Notes: generated by a model from the sequence alone, not told the origin. Positions 24,649-33,964 are shown, numbered from the stretch's first letter. The stretch is DNA of 64,000 nucleotides from Candidatus Flexifilum breve (GCA_016717205.1 JADKGC010000007.1:62001-126000), one strand, 5' to 3'. Made by a program: numbers and translations.

Positions 24649-25680
24649 TCAAAACAGCGGCTTCTGATTGTCTTCTTCCCGCGACGCATACGGGATGCCC
24701 ATATGCTCGTACGCGCGGAAGGTTGCCATGCGCCCGCTTTTCGTCCGCTTCAGGAAGCCGAGCTGCATCAGATACGGTTCGTACACATCTTCAATCGTGG
24801 ACGCATCCTCACCAATTGACGCGGCTATCGTTTGCAGACCGACCGGGCCGCCTTCGTAATGCAGCATGATGGCGTTCAGAATGCGGCGGTCGATGTCGTC
24901 CAAGCCGAGGTAGTCGATCCCCATCAATTCGAGCGTTTCGCCCGCTACTTTGCCGTTGATGATGCTGTCCGCCCGGATTTGCGCGTAATCGCGGCAGCGC
25001 CGCAGCAGACGCAGCGCCACACGCGGCGTTCCGCGGGCGCGGCGGGCAATTTCTGCTTTGCCTTCCGGCGTGATTTCGATTTTCAGCATTCCGGCGGCGC
25101 GTTCAATAATGAACTCCATCGACTTCTGATCATAGAAGTCGAGGCGGAAGCGCGCGCCGAAGCGGTCGCGTAACGGCCCCGCCAGCAGCGCGAGCTGGGT
25201 TGTCGCGCCGATCACCGTGAAGCGCGGCAGGTTGAGACGCACGTTTTTCGCCGCTGGCCCCTTGCCGATCACAATGTCGAGCGCGAAGTCTTCCATCGCC
25301 GGATAGAGAATTTCTTCGACAGCCCGCCCTAAGCGGTGGATTTCGTCGATGAACAGTACGTCATTCTGCTTCATATGCGTGAGAATCGCCGCGAGGTCGC
25401 CCGCCCGTTCAATCGATGGTCCAGCGGTGATCCGGATGTTGCTGTTCATCTCATTGGCGATCACGAACGCCAGCGACGTCTTGCCCAAGCCGGGCGGTCC
25501 GTAAAACAGCACATGATCGATTGGTTCGCTGCGGGCTTTCGCCGCGTCGATGATGATCTTGAGGTTTTCGCGCACGCGATCTTGCCCGACGATGTCGCGG
25601 AGCAGCTTGGGGCGCAAAGCGATATTTTCGCGGTCATCGCGTTGGGCTTTGCCGCTCACTAAGCGGTCGTCATCGGACAT
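24649..25680 (-). CDS. ruvB: Holliday junction branch-migration ATPase RuvB
   Basis: Motor of the RuvAB complex. 343 residues: Walker A GPPGLGKTSL (61-70), Walker B LFIDEIHRLGR, sensor-1 RFTVIGATT, the arginine-finger region GPLRDRFGARFRLDFY and the winged-helix C-terminus with GLDDIDRRIL and PYLMQLGFLKRTKSGR. The ATG at 25680 has GGAG 7 bases upstream. ruvA and ruvC are not adjacent. Divergent from upp. Confidence 0.98.
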   Translation of the reverse strand: MSDDDRLVSGKAQRDDRENIALRPKLLRDIVGQDRVRENLKIIIDAAKARSEPIDHVLFYGPPGLGKTSLAFVIANEMNSNIRITAGPSIERAGDLAAILTHMKQNDVLFIDEIHRLGRAVEEILYPAMEDFALDIVIGKGPAAKNVRLNLPRFTVIGATTQLALLAGPLRDRFGARFRLDFYDQKSMEFIIERAAGMLKIEITPEGKAEIARRARGTPRVALRLLRRCRDYAQIRADSIINGKVAGETLELMGIDYLGLDDIDRRILNAIMLHYEGGPVGLQTIAASIGEDASTIEDVYEPYLMQLGFLKRTKSGRMATFRAYEHMGIPYASREEDNQKPLF

Positions 25681-25732
25681 AGAATTCTCCGCTGGTTCTG
25701 CATAAATGTTCTATTGTAGTATAGCCGATGCT

Positions 25733-25761
25733 TTGACACGGCGGTAGTGGGGACGTAAAAT
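25733..25761 (+). promoter_or_regulatory. Strong sigma-70-type promoter of upp
   Basis: Perfect -35 TTGACA (25733-25738), 17-base spacer, TAAAAT (25756-25761). The leader contains a hairpin CCTTCCC...GGGGAAGG at about 25783-25804. Confidence 0.75.
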
Positions 25762-25854
25762 CGGGGCGTTTGCGCGCCTACCTTCCCGGATACGGGGAAG
25801 GGCCCGAAAATGGTTATTCGCTACACTCACACCAGAACTTAAGGATTTCACCCC

Positions 25855-26478
25855 ATGAGCCAAGTCTTCGTGTCCAAACACCCCCTCGTGCAGCACAAGC
25901 TGACCCTGCTGCGCGATGTCCAGACCGATCATCGGTCATTTCGTGAACTCACGCGCGAGCTCTGCCTGCTGCTGATGTACGAAGCCACGCACGACCTGAA
26001 GCTCGCGCCCAAGCAGGTCACCACGCCGATGGCCACGACCACGGGCAGCAAAGCCGAAGAAACCATCGGCCTCGTGCCGATTTTGCGCGCGGGCTTGGGC
26101 ATGGTCGAAGGCGCGCTCGCGCTCCTGCCGAATGTGCAGGTCTGGCATCTTGGTTTTTACCGCGACGAGAAATCGCTGCGTCCAGTCGCTTACTACAATC
26201 GCCTGCCGGATGCCCCGACCGTCCAGCTCTGCCTCGTGCTCGACCCGATGCTCGCCACCGGCGGTTCGGCGGTGGCCGCGGTCGATGTGCTCAAGAAATG
26301 GGGCGCTCCGCGCATCAAGTACATCGGCCTGATCGCTGCGCCGGAAGGCGTCGAACGCCTCTCCACCGCTCACCCGGACGTGCCGATCCATGTCGCCACA
26401 ATTGACGAAAAGTTGAACGAAATCGGCTACATTGTGCCGGGGCTGGGCGATGCCGGAGATCGCCAGTTCGGGACGTAG
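25855..26478 (+). CDS. upp: Uracil phosphoribosyltransferase
   Basis: Converts uracil and PRPP to UMP (pyrimidine salvage). 207 residues, family length. Landmarks: VFVSKHPLVQHKLTLLRD at the start, ETIGLVPILRAGLGMVEG, the PRPP loop VLDPMLATGGSA and the uracil-binding C-terminal GYIVPGLGDAGDRQFGT. With tdk, the window carries two pyrimidine salvage enzymes plus pyrG. Confidence 0.97.
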   Translation: MSQVFVSKHPLVQHKLTLLRDVQTDHRSFRELTRELCLLLMYEATHDLKLAPKQVTTPMATTTGSKAEETIGLVPILRAGLGMVEGALALLPNVQVWHLGFYRDEKSLRPVAYYNRLPDAPTVQLCLVLDPMLATGGSAVAAVDVLKKWGAPRIKYIGLIAAPEGVERLSTAHPDVPIHVATIDEKLNEIGYIVPGLGDAGDRQFGT

Positions 26479-26484
26479 CCGCCT

Positions 26485-27552
26485 GTGTCGGAAGGCTACG
26501 CCTATCTTCTGGTTTTTGGCCTGGCGTTGAGTGTCTCGCTGGCGCTCATCCCCTTGGCCGATTGGCTGGGCAAGCGCATTGGGGCGGTCGCGAAAGCGGG
26601 TGGTCGGCGCAGCAGTGAAGCCGACCATAAGCGCCTGTCCCGCCTCGGCGGGATCGCGCTGTTCGGCGGTTTCATCAGCGCGGTGATCGCGGCGCAGTTT
26701 TTGCCTGTGCCGCGCTTGGATTCCTACGAAATCATCCGCCTGACTGGGCTCATCCTCGGCTCGCTCATCATCTTCGTGGGCGGTCTGCTGGACGACCTCA
26801 TCGAGCTTAAGGCGCTCCCACAGTTCCTCTTTCAGTTTGCGGCGGCGGCTATCGCCATCCTGTTTCAGGTCTTCATCCAGTATTTCAATAACCCGTTTAC
26901 GGGCGCGCAGACCGATCCCTTCCCGTACATCGTGACGGTCGTGCTCAGCTTGTTCTGGCTCGTCGGCATGATGAACACGATGAACTGGCTCGACGGTATG
27001 GATGGCCTGGCCGCGGGCGTGACCTTCATCGCCGGGACGATGCTGTTCGTCAACAGCGCTTTTCGCGTCGAACCCGCGCAGACCAGCGTCAGCCTGCTGC
27101 ATCTCGCCTTGATGGGCGCGTCGCTCGGCTTCTTGCTCTTCAATTTTCATCCGGCGCGGATCATCATGGGGGGCGGCGCGCCGTTTCTCGGCTACGCGCT
27201 CGGCACATTGAGCATCATCGGCGGCGCGAAGATGGCGACCATTCTGCTTGTGGTTGGCCTCCCACTCGTCGATGCCGTCTGGCAGGTCGTCAGCCGCATT
27301 CGCGATGGCCGCAGTCCGTTCTCGGGCGACCGGGGACACCTGCATTTCCGCCTCTTGGATATCGGCTTCACGCAGCGGCAAATTGTCGTCGCCTACTACC
27401 TGTTTTGTGCGTTTTTCGGGGTGCTCACGCTGGTGACGGCCAGCCAGTTGTTCAAGTTCATCGCGCTCGCGGTGATGTTCCTGCTCGTCGCCCTCGGTTT
27501 CGTCATCCTTACGCGCCTCAATCGCTCCCACCCTGCATCATCAGATAAATGA
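26485..27552 (+). CDS. WecA/TagO/MraY-type undecaprenyl-phosphate sugar-1-phosphate transferase
   Basis: Transfers a sugar-1-phosphate from UDP-sugar to undecaprenyl phosphate, starting a cell-surface polymer. 355 residues, about ten hydrophobic segments. Family motifs: the GGLLDD aspartate pair, NTMNWLDGMDGLAAG and the cytoplasmic DRGHLHFRLLDIGF. The form resembles WecA/TagO more than MraY, so GlcNAc-1-phosphate is the likely group moved (inference). GTG start at 26485, only 6 bases after upp, so probably co-transcribed with it. Confidence 0.88.
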   Translation: MSEGYAYLLVFGLALSVSLALIPLADWLGKRIGAVAKAGGRRSSEADHKRLSRLGGIALFGGFISAVIAAQFLPVPRLDSYEIIRLTGLILGSLIIFVGGLLDDLIELKALPQFLFQFAAAAIAILFQVFIQYFNNPFTGAQTDPFPYIVTVVLSLFWLVGMMNTMNWLDGMDGLAAGVTFIAGTMLFVNSAFRVEPAQTSVSLLHLALMGASLGFLLFNFHPARIIMGGGAPFLGYALGTLSIIGGAKMATILLVVGLPLVDAVWQVVSRIRDGRSPFSGDRGHLHFRLLDIGFTQRQIVVAYYLFCAFFGVLTLVTASQLFKFIALAVMFLLVALGFVILTRLNRSHPASSDK

Positions 27553-27558
27553 TTTTCT

Positions 27559-27591
27559 CCCCTCTCCTCTAGGAGAGGGGTTGGGGTGAGG
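27559..27591 (+). repeat. Family 1 palindromic repeat, copy 10
   Basis: CCCCTCTCCTCTAGGAGAGG stem-loop and TTGGGGTGAGG tail, filling the space between convergent genes; tail 7 bases from the stop at 27599. Confidence 0.85.
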
Positions 27592-27598
27592 TTTCGCT

Positions 27599-28657
27599 CT
27601 ATTCTTCTGCAGCTTCGTCCGCTGGCGGTTTTGGCATCGCCGTCCCGGTGATCATCACTGGGCCTGCGCGATCATCGGAGGGTGCGGGCTGCGCTGTCAC
27701 GGGGGCCGGGCGGGGAAGGGCTTCGGGCTCTTTGCCGGGTGCTCCGGGGATCGGCAGCGGCAGCTTGTAAATCGAGGGTGGGCCGCCCGGTGTTTTCGGC
27801 GCGTTCTTCGCCGCTTCCAACTGCTTCTGCTGTTTCTGCCGCGCCTGCTCCTTTTGCTTGAGGATTTCCTCGCGGCGCATGGCGACCAGCTTGCCGTTCT
27901 GGAACGTGGCGCTGTCCCCGGTGACGCGCTCGATCAACGATTCGATGCCACCGAGCACGCCCGTCATCACCAGATTGATGGCGATCACACCGATGAGCGA
28001 CCCGGCCAGCAGCGAGAGCAGCGTCGCCAGCGGCCCGGTGAACGCCTCGACGAACAGCTCATCGCCCACGCCGAGCAGGAACAGCAGCACCACGCCCACG
28101 CCGAGCACAATCAGTACCGGACGCCAGCCTTTCAGCTTGTCCCATTCCGGCATCATTGTGTTGGCGACGGCGAAGATGAGGTAGAACCACAGCCAAAAAT
28201 CCGGCGTTGCTGTCAGTCGGCCAATCGCAACGTTCACATCATCCAACGACCCGGAGGCAATCAGAATACGGATACCGCTGATATCCATCACACTGGTCAG
28301 CACGAACGCAATCAAGGCGATGCCTGCCAGCAGCGGCGCGACGCTGATCACTGCGACTTTGAATGCGGACGTGTTCTTGGATAGACGAATGAAGTTCAGC
28401 TTGAGTTCGGCAATCGCCTGCGCTTCCGGCCACGCAATCGCTCGTTCGGCACGCACATTGAACACGCCGGCGACCAGCCACAACACGAACTCATGAAAGA
28501 CGACGCCGGGGAGGAAGAACGTGTAGTACAAGATCGTGGTGGTGTGCAGATTCTTGGTGATCAGCCACCCGACCTTAAAGATATGCTGGTGCAGCCATCC
28601 CTCAAGTCGTCGCATGGCGACCAGCAGCCCGATCACGAGCAGCCACGGGAAGACCAA
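27599..28657 (-). CDS. Multi-pass membrane protein with an HE motif and a Pro-rich tail
   Basis: 352 residues. About six or seven hydrophobic segments cover residues 1-245, then a coiled-coil-like stretch (EEILKQKEQARQKQQKQLEA) and a proline/alanine-rich C-terminus. Segment two contains LPGVVFHEFVLWLVAGV (H55, E56), positioned like the HExxH of membrane metalloproteases but without the second histidine. It may be a degenerate M50-like relative or unrelated. Function unknown. Confidence 0.7.
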   Translation of the reverse strand: MVFPWLLVIGLLVAMRRLEGWLHQHIFKVGWLITKNLHTTTILYYTFFLPGVVFHEFVLWLVAGVFNVRAERAIAWPEAQAIAELKLNFIRLSKNTSAFKVAVISVAPLLAGIALIAFVLTSVMDISGIRILIASGSLDDVNVAIGRLTATPDFWLWFYLIFAVANTMMPEWDKLKGWRPVLIVLGVGVVLLFLLGVGDELFVEAFTGPLATLLSLLAGSLIGVIAINLVMTGVLGGIESLIERVTGDSATFQNGKLVAMRREEILKQKEQARQKQQKQLEAAKNAPKTPGGPPSIYKLPLPIPGAPGKEPEALPRPAPVTAQPAPSDDRAGPVMITGTAMPKPPADEAAEE

Positions 28658-28714
28658 TTCCAGAATACCCAGAGCCGCTTACCTTTCTCAACCTACCGCT
28701 GAATCTGTTCTTTC

Positions 28715-28738
28715 GTCGGGACGCGCTTCGTCGCGTCC
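28715..28738 (+). repeat. Family 2 palindromic repeat, copy 3
   Basis: GTCGGGACGCGCTTCGTCGC then GTCC; lies in the 186-base gap between the membrane-protein start and the tpiA stop, which otherwise holds only a family 1 copy. Confidence 0.7.
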
Positions 28739-28804
28739 ATTGTCCAACCTTACCGCATCTGTACCCTTTGGGCGCATTTCACTGCCTGCGTGCAATGTCT
28801 GCTT

Positions 28805-28840
28805 CCCTCCCCGAATTCGGGGAGGGGTAGGGGGTGGGGT
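28805..28840 (+). repeat. Family 1 palindromic repeat, copy 11
   Basis: CCCTCCCCGAATTCGGGGAGG stem of the GAATTC-core type, then GGTAGGGGGTGGGGTGA, ending 4 bases from the tpiA stop. Confidence 0.85.
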
Positions 28841-28843
28841 GAT

Positions 28844-29608
28844 TTACTTGACCTGCGCCGCCGCTTCGACCAGCTTGGTGAAATCATCCAGCTTGAGTGA
28901 CGCGCCGCCGACCAGCGCCCCGTCGATATCCGGTTGGCTCATGTAATCGGCCATGTTGTCCGGCTTGACGCTGCCGCCGTACTGAATCCGCAGCGCGCCC
29001 GCCACCGCATCGCCGTACAAGTCGCGCACTGTGCCGCGTACCGCGCCGCTGATGATCTGGTTGGCGAGGTCGGCGCTGGCGTTCTTACCCGTGCCAATCG
29101 CCCAGATCGGCTCGTAGGCGATGACGATGCTCGCCATCTGCTCCGCGCTGATGCCGCTCAAGGCCGCGCGCACCTGACCGCCGACGAACGCCGCCGTCTG
29201 CCCGGCCTCATAGGTTTCGAGGCTCTCGCCGACCGCAATGATCGGCTTGAGGCCGTATTCCAGCGCGATTTTCGCCTTTTTGTTGATGTCCTCGTCGGTT
29301 TCGCCAAGATACTTGCGCGCTTCGCTGTGCCCAATGATCACGTATTCGACCAGCCCTTGCAGCATGCCGGGGGCGATCTGCGAGGTGTATGCGCCTTCCT
29401 TGTTGAACGCCACATTCTGCGCGCCGACCTTGACCGCGCTGCCGCGCAGCACATCGGCGACCGGGGCGAGCGCGACGAACGTCGGACACACGACGCGTTC
29501 GACATTGCTGAACGGTTCGAGCCGAGGGAGAAGTTGGCGCACGAAATCGACTGATTCCGCGACGGTCTTATACATTTTCCAGTTGCCAGCGATGATAGTT
29601 TGACGCAT
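28844..29608 (-). CDS. tpiA: Triosephosphate isomerase
   Basis: Interconverts dihydroxyacetone phosphate and glyceraldehyde-3-phosphate. 254 residues from the ATG at 29608 (MRQTIIAGNWKMYKT), the standard beginning with the active-site lysine in NWKMYK; the longer frame to 29860 runs through the upstream kinase gene. Catalytic histidine in IIGHSEAR, catalytic glutamate in AYEPIWAIGTG, phosphate loop GGSVKPDN. Encoded 37 bases after a Ser/Thr kinase, with pgk and gap beyond it. Confidence 0.97.
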   Translation of the reverse strand: MRQTIIAGNWKMYKTVAESVDFVRQLLPRLEPFSNVERVVCPTFVALAPVADVLRGSAVKVGAQNVAFNKEGAYTSQIAPGMLQGLVEYVIIGHSEARKYLGETDEDINKKAKIALEYGLKPIIAVGESLETYEAGQTAAFVGGQVRAALSGISAEQMASIVIAYEPIWAIGTGKNASADLANQIISGAVRGTVRDLYGDAVAGALRIQYGGSVKPDNMADYMSQPDIDGALVGGASLKLDDFTKLVEAAAQVK

Positions 29609-29645
29609 TGTGTGATAGCTCCTTAGATTGTGGATCTTATGCCGC

Positions 29646-31433
29646 TTATTGTACCGCGCTTTGCAGCAATGCCGAGGCGCGTTGTCTGGCCCAACCCGGT
29701 GCATCTGGGCTGGCGAGGACTGCTTGCCACTCGGCGCGAGCGTCCCCCGCGCGGTTCTGCTGGGCGTACAGTTCTCCGAGCACCAGATGCGCCTCAGCGA
29801 GCGCGCTGTTCTGCGTAAGTGCCCGTCCGAGCGCGGCATTCGCCAGTTCTGCGTTCCCATTCTCGATGAGCACCCGCGCCAGCAGACTCAGTGCCAGCGG
29901 CGAATCTTCTGCTTCGACCGCCCGCGTGACTTCCGCCATGATCACCACCCGCGGGAAGGTCTCATCGCTGGCGATACGGTACGCGGGGGCGCCCGCTTGC
30001 TCGCGGATTGCTGGATATAGGTCAGTGCCTTCTGCCCGCCGAATCGCTTCCAGATAAATCTCAAAGGCGATTTCCTGTCGTCCAGTATCCTGCGCCAGTT
30101 GCCCCGCCGTCAGCGCGTAGCGCACGGGATCATCAGCATACGCCAGCCCATCGACGACTGTTTGCAGCGCCTCCGTCTGACTGGTGATCCGCCGCTGTTC
30201 CATCAGCGCGCGCGCCAGCGTGAGGTACGCCAGCGGATCGGTTGGGTTGCTGGTCAGGTTAGTCCGGGCTTCCGGCAATCGCAGCGTGGGGACATCATAC
30301 AGGGTAATCAGTCGTAGGGGCGGCGGGCGGGTCGCGACCGGGGCAGAGGTGCCCGCGCCGATCTCGGTACTGGTGCTGACTTCCGTCGTGGTTGCATTCC
30401 GTGCGAGCAGTCGCCCGCGGATCAGCAGCCCGGCGATCACCAGCACGAGCACCGCGATCACGCTGATCGCCGCGATGAGCCCCCACGATCGCTGTTTGGG
30501 CGCGCGCGCGGCTTTCTCGATGGTGGTCGCGACATTCGCTTCGACGGGCAGCAGGGCGCGCGGTTTAGCCAGCGTTTCGTTTGCGCCGTGCCGCGCTTCC
30601 TGCCGCAGCGCCAGGCTGTTCTCTCCCGCCAGCGCTGTTTCCAGTTCGCCAACGAGTACCGCTGCCGTTGGGTAGCGGTCGGTGGGGTCTTTGGCGAGCG
30701 CCCGCAGCAGCACCGCTTCCGCTGCTTTCGGCACATTCGGATTGATCGCGCTCGGCAGGGGCAGCTCGCGGTAGATGTGATCGTGAATGATAGAGTAGGG
30801 GGTGCCGTCGCTGTACGGCACTTTCCCCGTGATCAGCTCGTACAGCACCACGCCGAACGAGTACAGATCCGCGCTCGCGGTTACTTCACCTTTGCCGAGC
30901 GCCTGCTCCGGGGAAATGTAGAACGGCGTGCCGATCACCATGTCGGCGCTCAGGGTGCTTTCGTTCGCTTGCGCCAACCGCGCCAGCCCGAAATCGGAGA
31001 GATACGGGACACCCGTTTTGTCGAGCAGGATGTTCGACGGCTTGATGTCGCGGTGCAGCACACCTTGACTGTGAGCGTAATCGATGGCCGCGGCTATCGG
31101 CTTGATGATCTTGACCATGTCGCCGATGGCGAGCGCCCCGGCGCTCAGGATGTCTTTCAGCGACCGACCCTCAATGTACTTCATGACGAGGTACGGGTTG
31201 CCTTCGTGTTCGGAAAAGTCGTACACGGGGACGATGTGTGGATGTTCCAGTTGGGCGACGATTTGCGCTTCGCGTTCAAAGCGTCCGCGAAACGCCGGAT
31301 CATTGTGCATGCCCTGATGAATCATCTTGATCGCGACGTAGCGGTTGAGGCGGCGGTGATACGCTTTGTAGACGGTCGCCATGCCGCCGCGTCCCACCAC
31401 CGCGTTGATCTCGTAAGCCCCGACTTGTTCCAT
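29646..31433 (-). CDS. Membrane Ser/Thr protein kinase with extracellular TPR-like region
   Basis: 595 residues from the ATG at 31433 (MEQVGAYEINAVVGRGGMAT), which has GGAG upstream; the longer frame begins in a family 1 repeat. A PknB-type kinase domain covers about 1-265: glycine loop GRGGMATVYKA, AIK lysine, HRDIKPSNIL, SDFGLAR and the GTPFYISPEQ activation region. One membrane span at about 314-336 is followed by an outside region (about 350-595) of alanine-rich helical pairs resembling TPRs. It sits between pgk and tpiA, which raises the possibility of a link to central metabolism (inference). Confidence 0.92.
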   Translation of the reverse strand: MEQVGAYEINAVVGRGGMATVYKAYHRRLNRYVAIKMIHQGMHNDPAFRGRFEREAQIVAQLEHPHIVPVYDFSEHEGNPYLVMKYIEGRSLKDILSAGALAIGDMVKIIKPIAAAIDYAHSQGVLHRDIKPSNILLDKTGVPYLSDFGLARLAQANESTLSADMVIGTPFYISPEQALGKGEVTASADLYSFGVVLYELITGKVPYSDGTPYSIIHDHIYRELPLPSAINPNVPKAAEAVLLRALAKDPTDRYPTAAVLVGELETALAGENSLALRQEARHGANETLAKPRALLPVEANVATTIEKAARAPKQRSWGLIAAISVIAVLVLVIAGLLIRGRLLARNATTTEVSTSTEIGAGTSAPVATRPPPLRLITLYDVPTLRLPEARTNLTSNPTDPLAYLTLARALMEQRRITSQTEALQTVVDGLAYADDPVRYALTAGQLAQDTGRQEIAFEIYLEAIRRAEGTDLYPAIREQAGAPAYRIASDETFPRVVIMAEVTRAVEAEDSPLALSLLARVLIENGNAELANAALGRALTQNSALAEAHLVLGELYAQQNRAGDARAEWQAVLASPDAPGWARQRASALLQSAVQ

Positions 31434-31499
31434 GCGTGCTCCATCGGCCTGCCCGAATCCTCTTCTATTGTAGCGAATGTTTGCCACTGCAAAATAAAA

Positions 31500-31532
31500 C
31501 CCCTCTCCGTTCGGAGAGGGGTAGGGGTGAGG
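31500..31532 (+). repeat. Family 1 palindromic repeat, copy 12
   Basis: CCCCTCTCCGTTCGGAGAGG stem-loop and GGTAGGGGTGAGG tail, first of a tandem pair upstream of the kinase and downstream of pgk. Confidence 0.9.
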
Positions 31533-31537
31533 CAAAT

Positions 31538-31572
31538 CCCCCTCTCCGTTCGGAGAGGGGCTAGGGGTGAGG
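31538..31572 (+). repeat. Family 1 palindromic repeat, copy 13
   Basis: Nearly identical to copy 12 (same CGTTCG loop), only 5 bases away, suggesting local duplication. Its tail faces the pgk stop at 31597. Confidence 0.9.
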
Positions 31573-31596
31573 TTGTTGTCCCCTAGGGGGCGCAGT

Positions 31597-32775
31597 TTAC
31601 TTATCCTTCAACGCCGCGACGCCGGGCAGCACTTTACCTTCGAGCATTTCGAGGCTCGCGCCGCCGCCCGTCGAGATGTGCGTGATCTGGTCTGCGAGTC
31701 CGGCATCCTCAATCGCTGCGACCGAGTCGCCGCCGCCGATGATCGACACCGCGCCCTGCTTGGTGCGATCCGCCACCAACTGCGCAACCGCTTTCGTGCC
31801 CGCCGCGAACGGCTTCTTTTCGAACACGCCCATCGGGCCGTTCCACACAATCGTCTGCGCCGAGCCGATCACCTTGGCGAACAGTTCGACGGTCTTTGGA
31901 CCAGCATCATACATCGACCAGCCCGCTGGAATGGGCGTGCCCACGTCGACCGTCTGTACCTGCGAATCGTCCGCGAACTTGTCGCCGAGCACACCATCAA
32001 CCGGGAGCACGAGCTTGTCGCCGCCCTTGGCCAGCAGCGACTTCGCCGTTTCAATCGCATCCGCTTCGACGAGCGAATTGCCCATTTCGTAGCCCTGCGC
32101 TTTGAAGAACGTGTTCGCCATACCGCCGCCGATCAGCACCTTGTCGGCCTTGGTAAGCAGCGATTCGATGACCGCGATCTTGTCCGACACCTTTGCGCCG
32201 CCGAGGATCGCCACGAACGGGCGCTTCGGGCTTTCGACCGCGTTCGCCAGATAGTCAATTTCTTTTTCCATCAGGAAGCCTGCGACCGACGGCAGGAACT
32301 GCGTCACGCCGACCGTCGACGAGTGCGCGCGGTGCGCTGAACCGAACGCGTCCATCACGAACACGTCGCCGAGCGCCGCCATCTGTTTGGCGAGATCGAG
32401 GTCGTTCTTCTCTTCGACCGGGTAGAAGCGGGTGTTTTCCAGCAGGATCACGCCGCCTTCCGCGACCAGAGCTTCCGCTTCCGCGCCGACCGTCGCGCTG
32501 GCGAACTTGACCGGCACGCCGAGGTGCGCTTCCAACGCCGCCGCGGCGGGCTTGAGCGAGTACTTCGGATCGGGGCCGCCCTTTGGACGCCCGAGGTGCG
32601 ACATCAGCGCGATTGACTTCGGTCCCTGGCTGAGGATGTACTTGAGCGTGGGCACGGCGGCGCGGATACGCGTATCATCGGTGATCTTGTCGCCGTCCAG
32701 CGGCACGTTGAAGTCCACACGTACCAGCACGCGTTTGCCCTTCAGATCGATGTCGCGCACGTTCATTTTGTTCAT
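31597..32775 (-). CDS. pgk: Phosphoglycerate kinase
   Basis: Makes ATP from 1,3-bisphosphoglycerate. 392 residues from the ATG at 32775 (MNKMNVRDIDLKGKRVLVRV), which has AGGAGA 7 bases upstream; the frame extends to 32805 without ribosome-binding support. Motifs: RVDFNVPLDG, SHLGRPKGGPDPKYSL, AHRAHSSTVG, the GGAKVSDKI hinge region, WNGPMGVFE and the nucleotide-binding GGGDSVAA. Confidence 0.98.
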   Translation of the reverse strand: MNKMNVRDIDLKGKRVLVRVDFNVPLDGDKITDDTRIRAAVPTLKYILSQGPKSIALMSHLGRPKGGPDPKYSLKPAAAALEAHLGVPVKFASATVGAEAEALVAEGGVILLENTRFYPVEEKNDLDLAKQMAALGDVFVMDAFGSAHRAHSSTVGVTQFLPSVAGFLMEKEIDYLANAVESPKRPFVAILGGAKVSDKIAVIESLLTKADKVLIGGGMANTFFKAQGYEMGNSLVEADAIETAKSLLAKGGDKLVLPVDGVLGDKFADDSQVQTVDVGTPIPAGWSMYDAGPKTVELFAKVIGSAQTIVWNGPMGVFEKKPFAAGTKAVAQLVADRTKQGAVSIIGGGDSVAAIEDAGLADQITHISTGGGASLEMLEGKVLPGVAALKDK

Positions 32776-32852
32776 GGTTGTGTCTCCTGTTGATGGTAGG
32801 AGCAAGGCGTGCCGTGCCCCTACGGGATAGGCAGTTGGGTGTGTTGCGTAAA

Positions 32853-32891
32853 AAAGGCGCAGCTCTCCCAGTGTGACGGGGGCGCGCCTTT
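32853..32891 (-). terminator. Intrinsic terminator after gap
   Basis: AAAGGCGC (32853-32860) / GCGCCTTT (32884-32891). On the minus strand the stem is followed by TTTTTTAC, so it ends gap transcripts before pgk. Confidence 0.7.
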
Positions 32892-32899
32892 AGCAAGCA

Positions 32900-32932
32900 C
32901 CCCTCTCCATTTGGAGAGGGGGTGGGGTGAGG
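32900..32932 (+). repeat. Family 1 palindromic repeat, copy 14
   Basis: CCCCTCTCCATTTGGAGAGGG stem-loop and GTGGGGTGAGG tail, 7 bases from the gap stop codon and upstream of the terminator hairpin on the minus transcript. Confidence 0.9.
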
Positions 32933-32939
32933 TTGAGTG

Positions 32940-33950
32940 TTACAGGCGGTCGCCCATGTACTTGGTGAGGTCGGCCACGCGGCACGAATAACCCCATTCG
33001 TTATCGTACCAGGTCACGACCTTCGCCAGCGTGCCATCGAGCACCTGCGTCGACATCGCGTCGATGATGCTTGAACGCGGGTCGCCCTTGTAGTCGATGG
33101 AAACCAGCGGTTCGTGCGACACGCCGAGGATGCCCGCCATGCGGCCATTCGCGGCTTCTTCCAACTTCGCGATCAGTGTCGCGGTATCGGTGGGGGTGTT
33201 CAGCACGGCGACGAAATCGACCAGCGAGACCGTCGGGGTGGGAACGCGCACCGAGAAACCGTCGAACTTGTTCTTCAGGTCCGGGACGACCAGCGATACG
33301 GCCTTCGCCGCGCCCGTCGTCGTCGGGATCATGCTCAGAGCGGCAGCGCGCGCGCGGCGCAGATCCTTGTGCGGCAGGTCGAGGAGCTGCTGATCGTTGG
33401 TGTAGCTGTGGATGGTCGTCATCAGCGCGTGCTTGATGCCGAACGCATCGTTGACCACCTTCGCGGCGGGCGCGAGGCAGTTGGTCGTGCAGGAGGCATT
33501 CGACACGACCGTGTGCTTGGCCGGATCATACTTTTCTTCGTTCACGCCCATGACGATGGTGATGTCTTCGTTCTTCGCGGGGGCGGAGATGATGACCTTC
33601 TTCGCGCCGCCTTCAATGTGCTTGCCCGCCGTCTCTTTGTCGGTGAAGCGGCCGGTGCTTTCAATGACGATGTCCACGCCGAGGTCGCCCCACGGCAGCT
33701 TCGCCGGGTCTTTTTCCGCCAGCGCCTTCAGTTCGTCACCGTCAATGATGATCGAGCCGTTGCCTTTTTCGACCGTGCCCGGATAGCGGCCATAGGTCGA
33801 GTCGTACTTGAACAGATGCGTCATCGTATCCAGATCGCCGAGATCGTTGAAAGCGACGAGATCGATTTCGCCAGCATAACGTTCACGCAGTGTGCGCACG
33901 ACCTGACGACCGATGCGACCGAAACCGTTGATACCTACACGAATTGCCAT
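32940..33950 (-). CDS. gap: Glyceraldehyde-3-phosphate dehydrogenase, type I
   Basis: 336 residues, NAD-type. GINGFGRIGRQVVRTL Rossmann start, the catalytic cysteine in SNASCTTNCLAP, the catalytic histidine in TTIHSYTNDQ, and the C-terminal WYDNEWGYSCRV. D34-type residue in VAFNDLGD suggests NAD rather than NADP (inference). ATG at 33950 with AGGAGA upstream. The order gap, pgk, kinase, tpiA on one strand makes a glycolytic block, though gap has its own terminator. Confidence 0.98.
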   Translation of the reverse strand: MAIRVGINGFGRIGRQVVRTLRERYAGEIDLVAFNDLGDLDTMTHLFKYDSTYGRYPGTVEKGNGSIIIDGDELKALAEKDPAKLPWGDLGVDIVIESTGRFTDKETAGKHIEGGAKKVIISAPAKNEDITIVMGVNEEKYDPAKHTVVSNASCTTNCLAPAAKVVNDAFGIKHALMTTIHSYTNDQQLLDLPHKDLRRARAAALSMIPTTTGAAKAVSLVVPDLKNKFDGFSVRVPTPTVSLVDFVAVLNTPTDTATLIAKLEEAANGRMAGILGVSHEPLVSIDYKGDPRSSIIDAMSTQVLDGTLAKVVTWYDNEWGYSCRVADLTKYMGDRL

Positions 33951-33964
33951 GTTTTGCTGTCTCC

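Noticed and set aside
25936..27531. 531-residue open frame on the minus strand
   Set aside because: Antisense to upp and the WecA/MraY-like gene, both clearly recognisable; the translation is Arg/His/Glu-rich with no family features, as expected in GC-rich antisense frames.
31434..31535. Longer N-terminus for the Ser/Thr kinase
   Set aside because: The extension (MPHPYPSPNGEG...) is a translated family 1 repeat; the ATG at 31433 has a ribosome-binding site and the normal kinase start.
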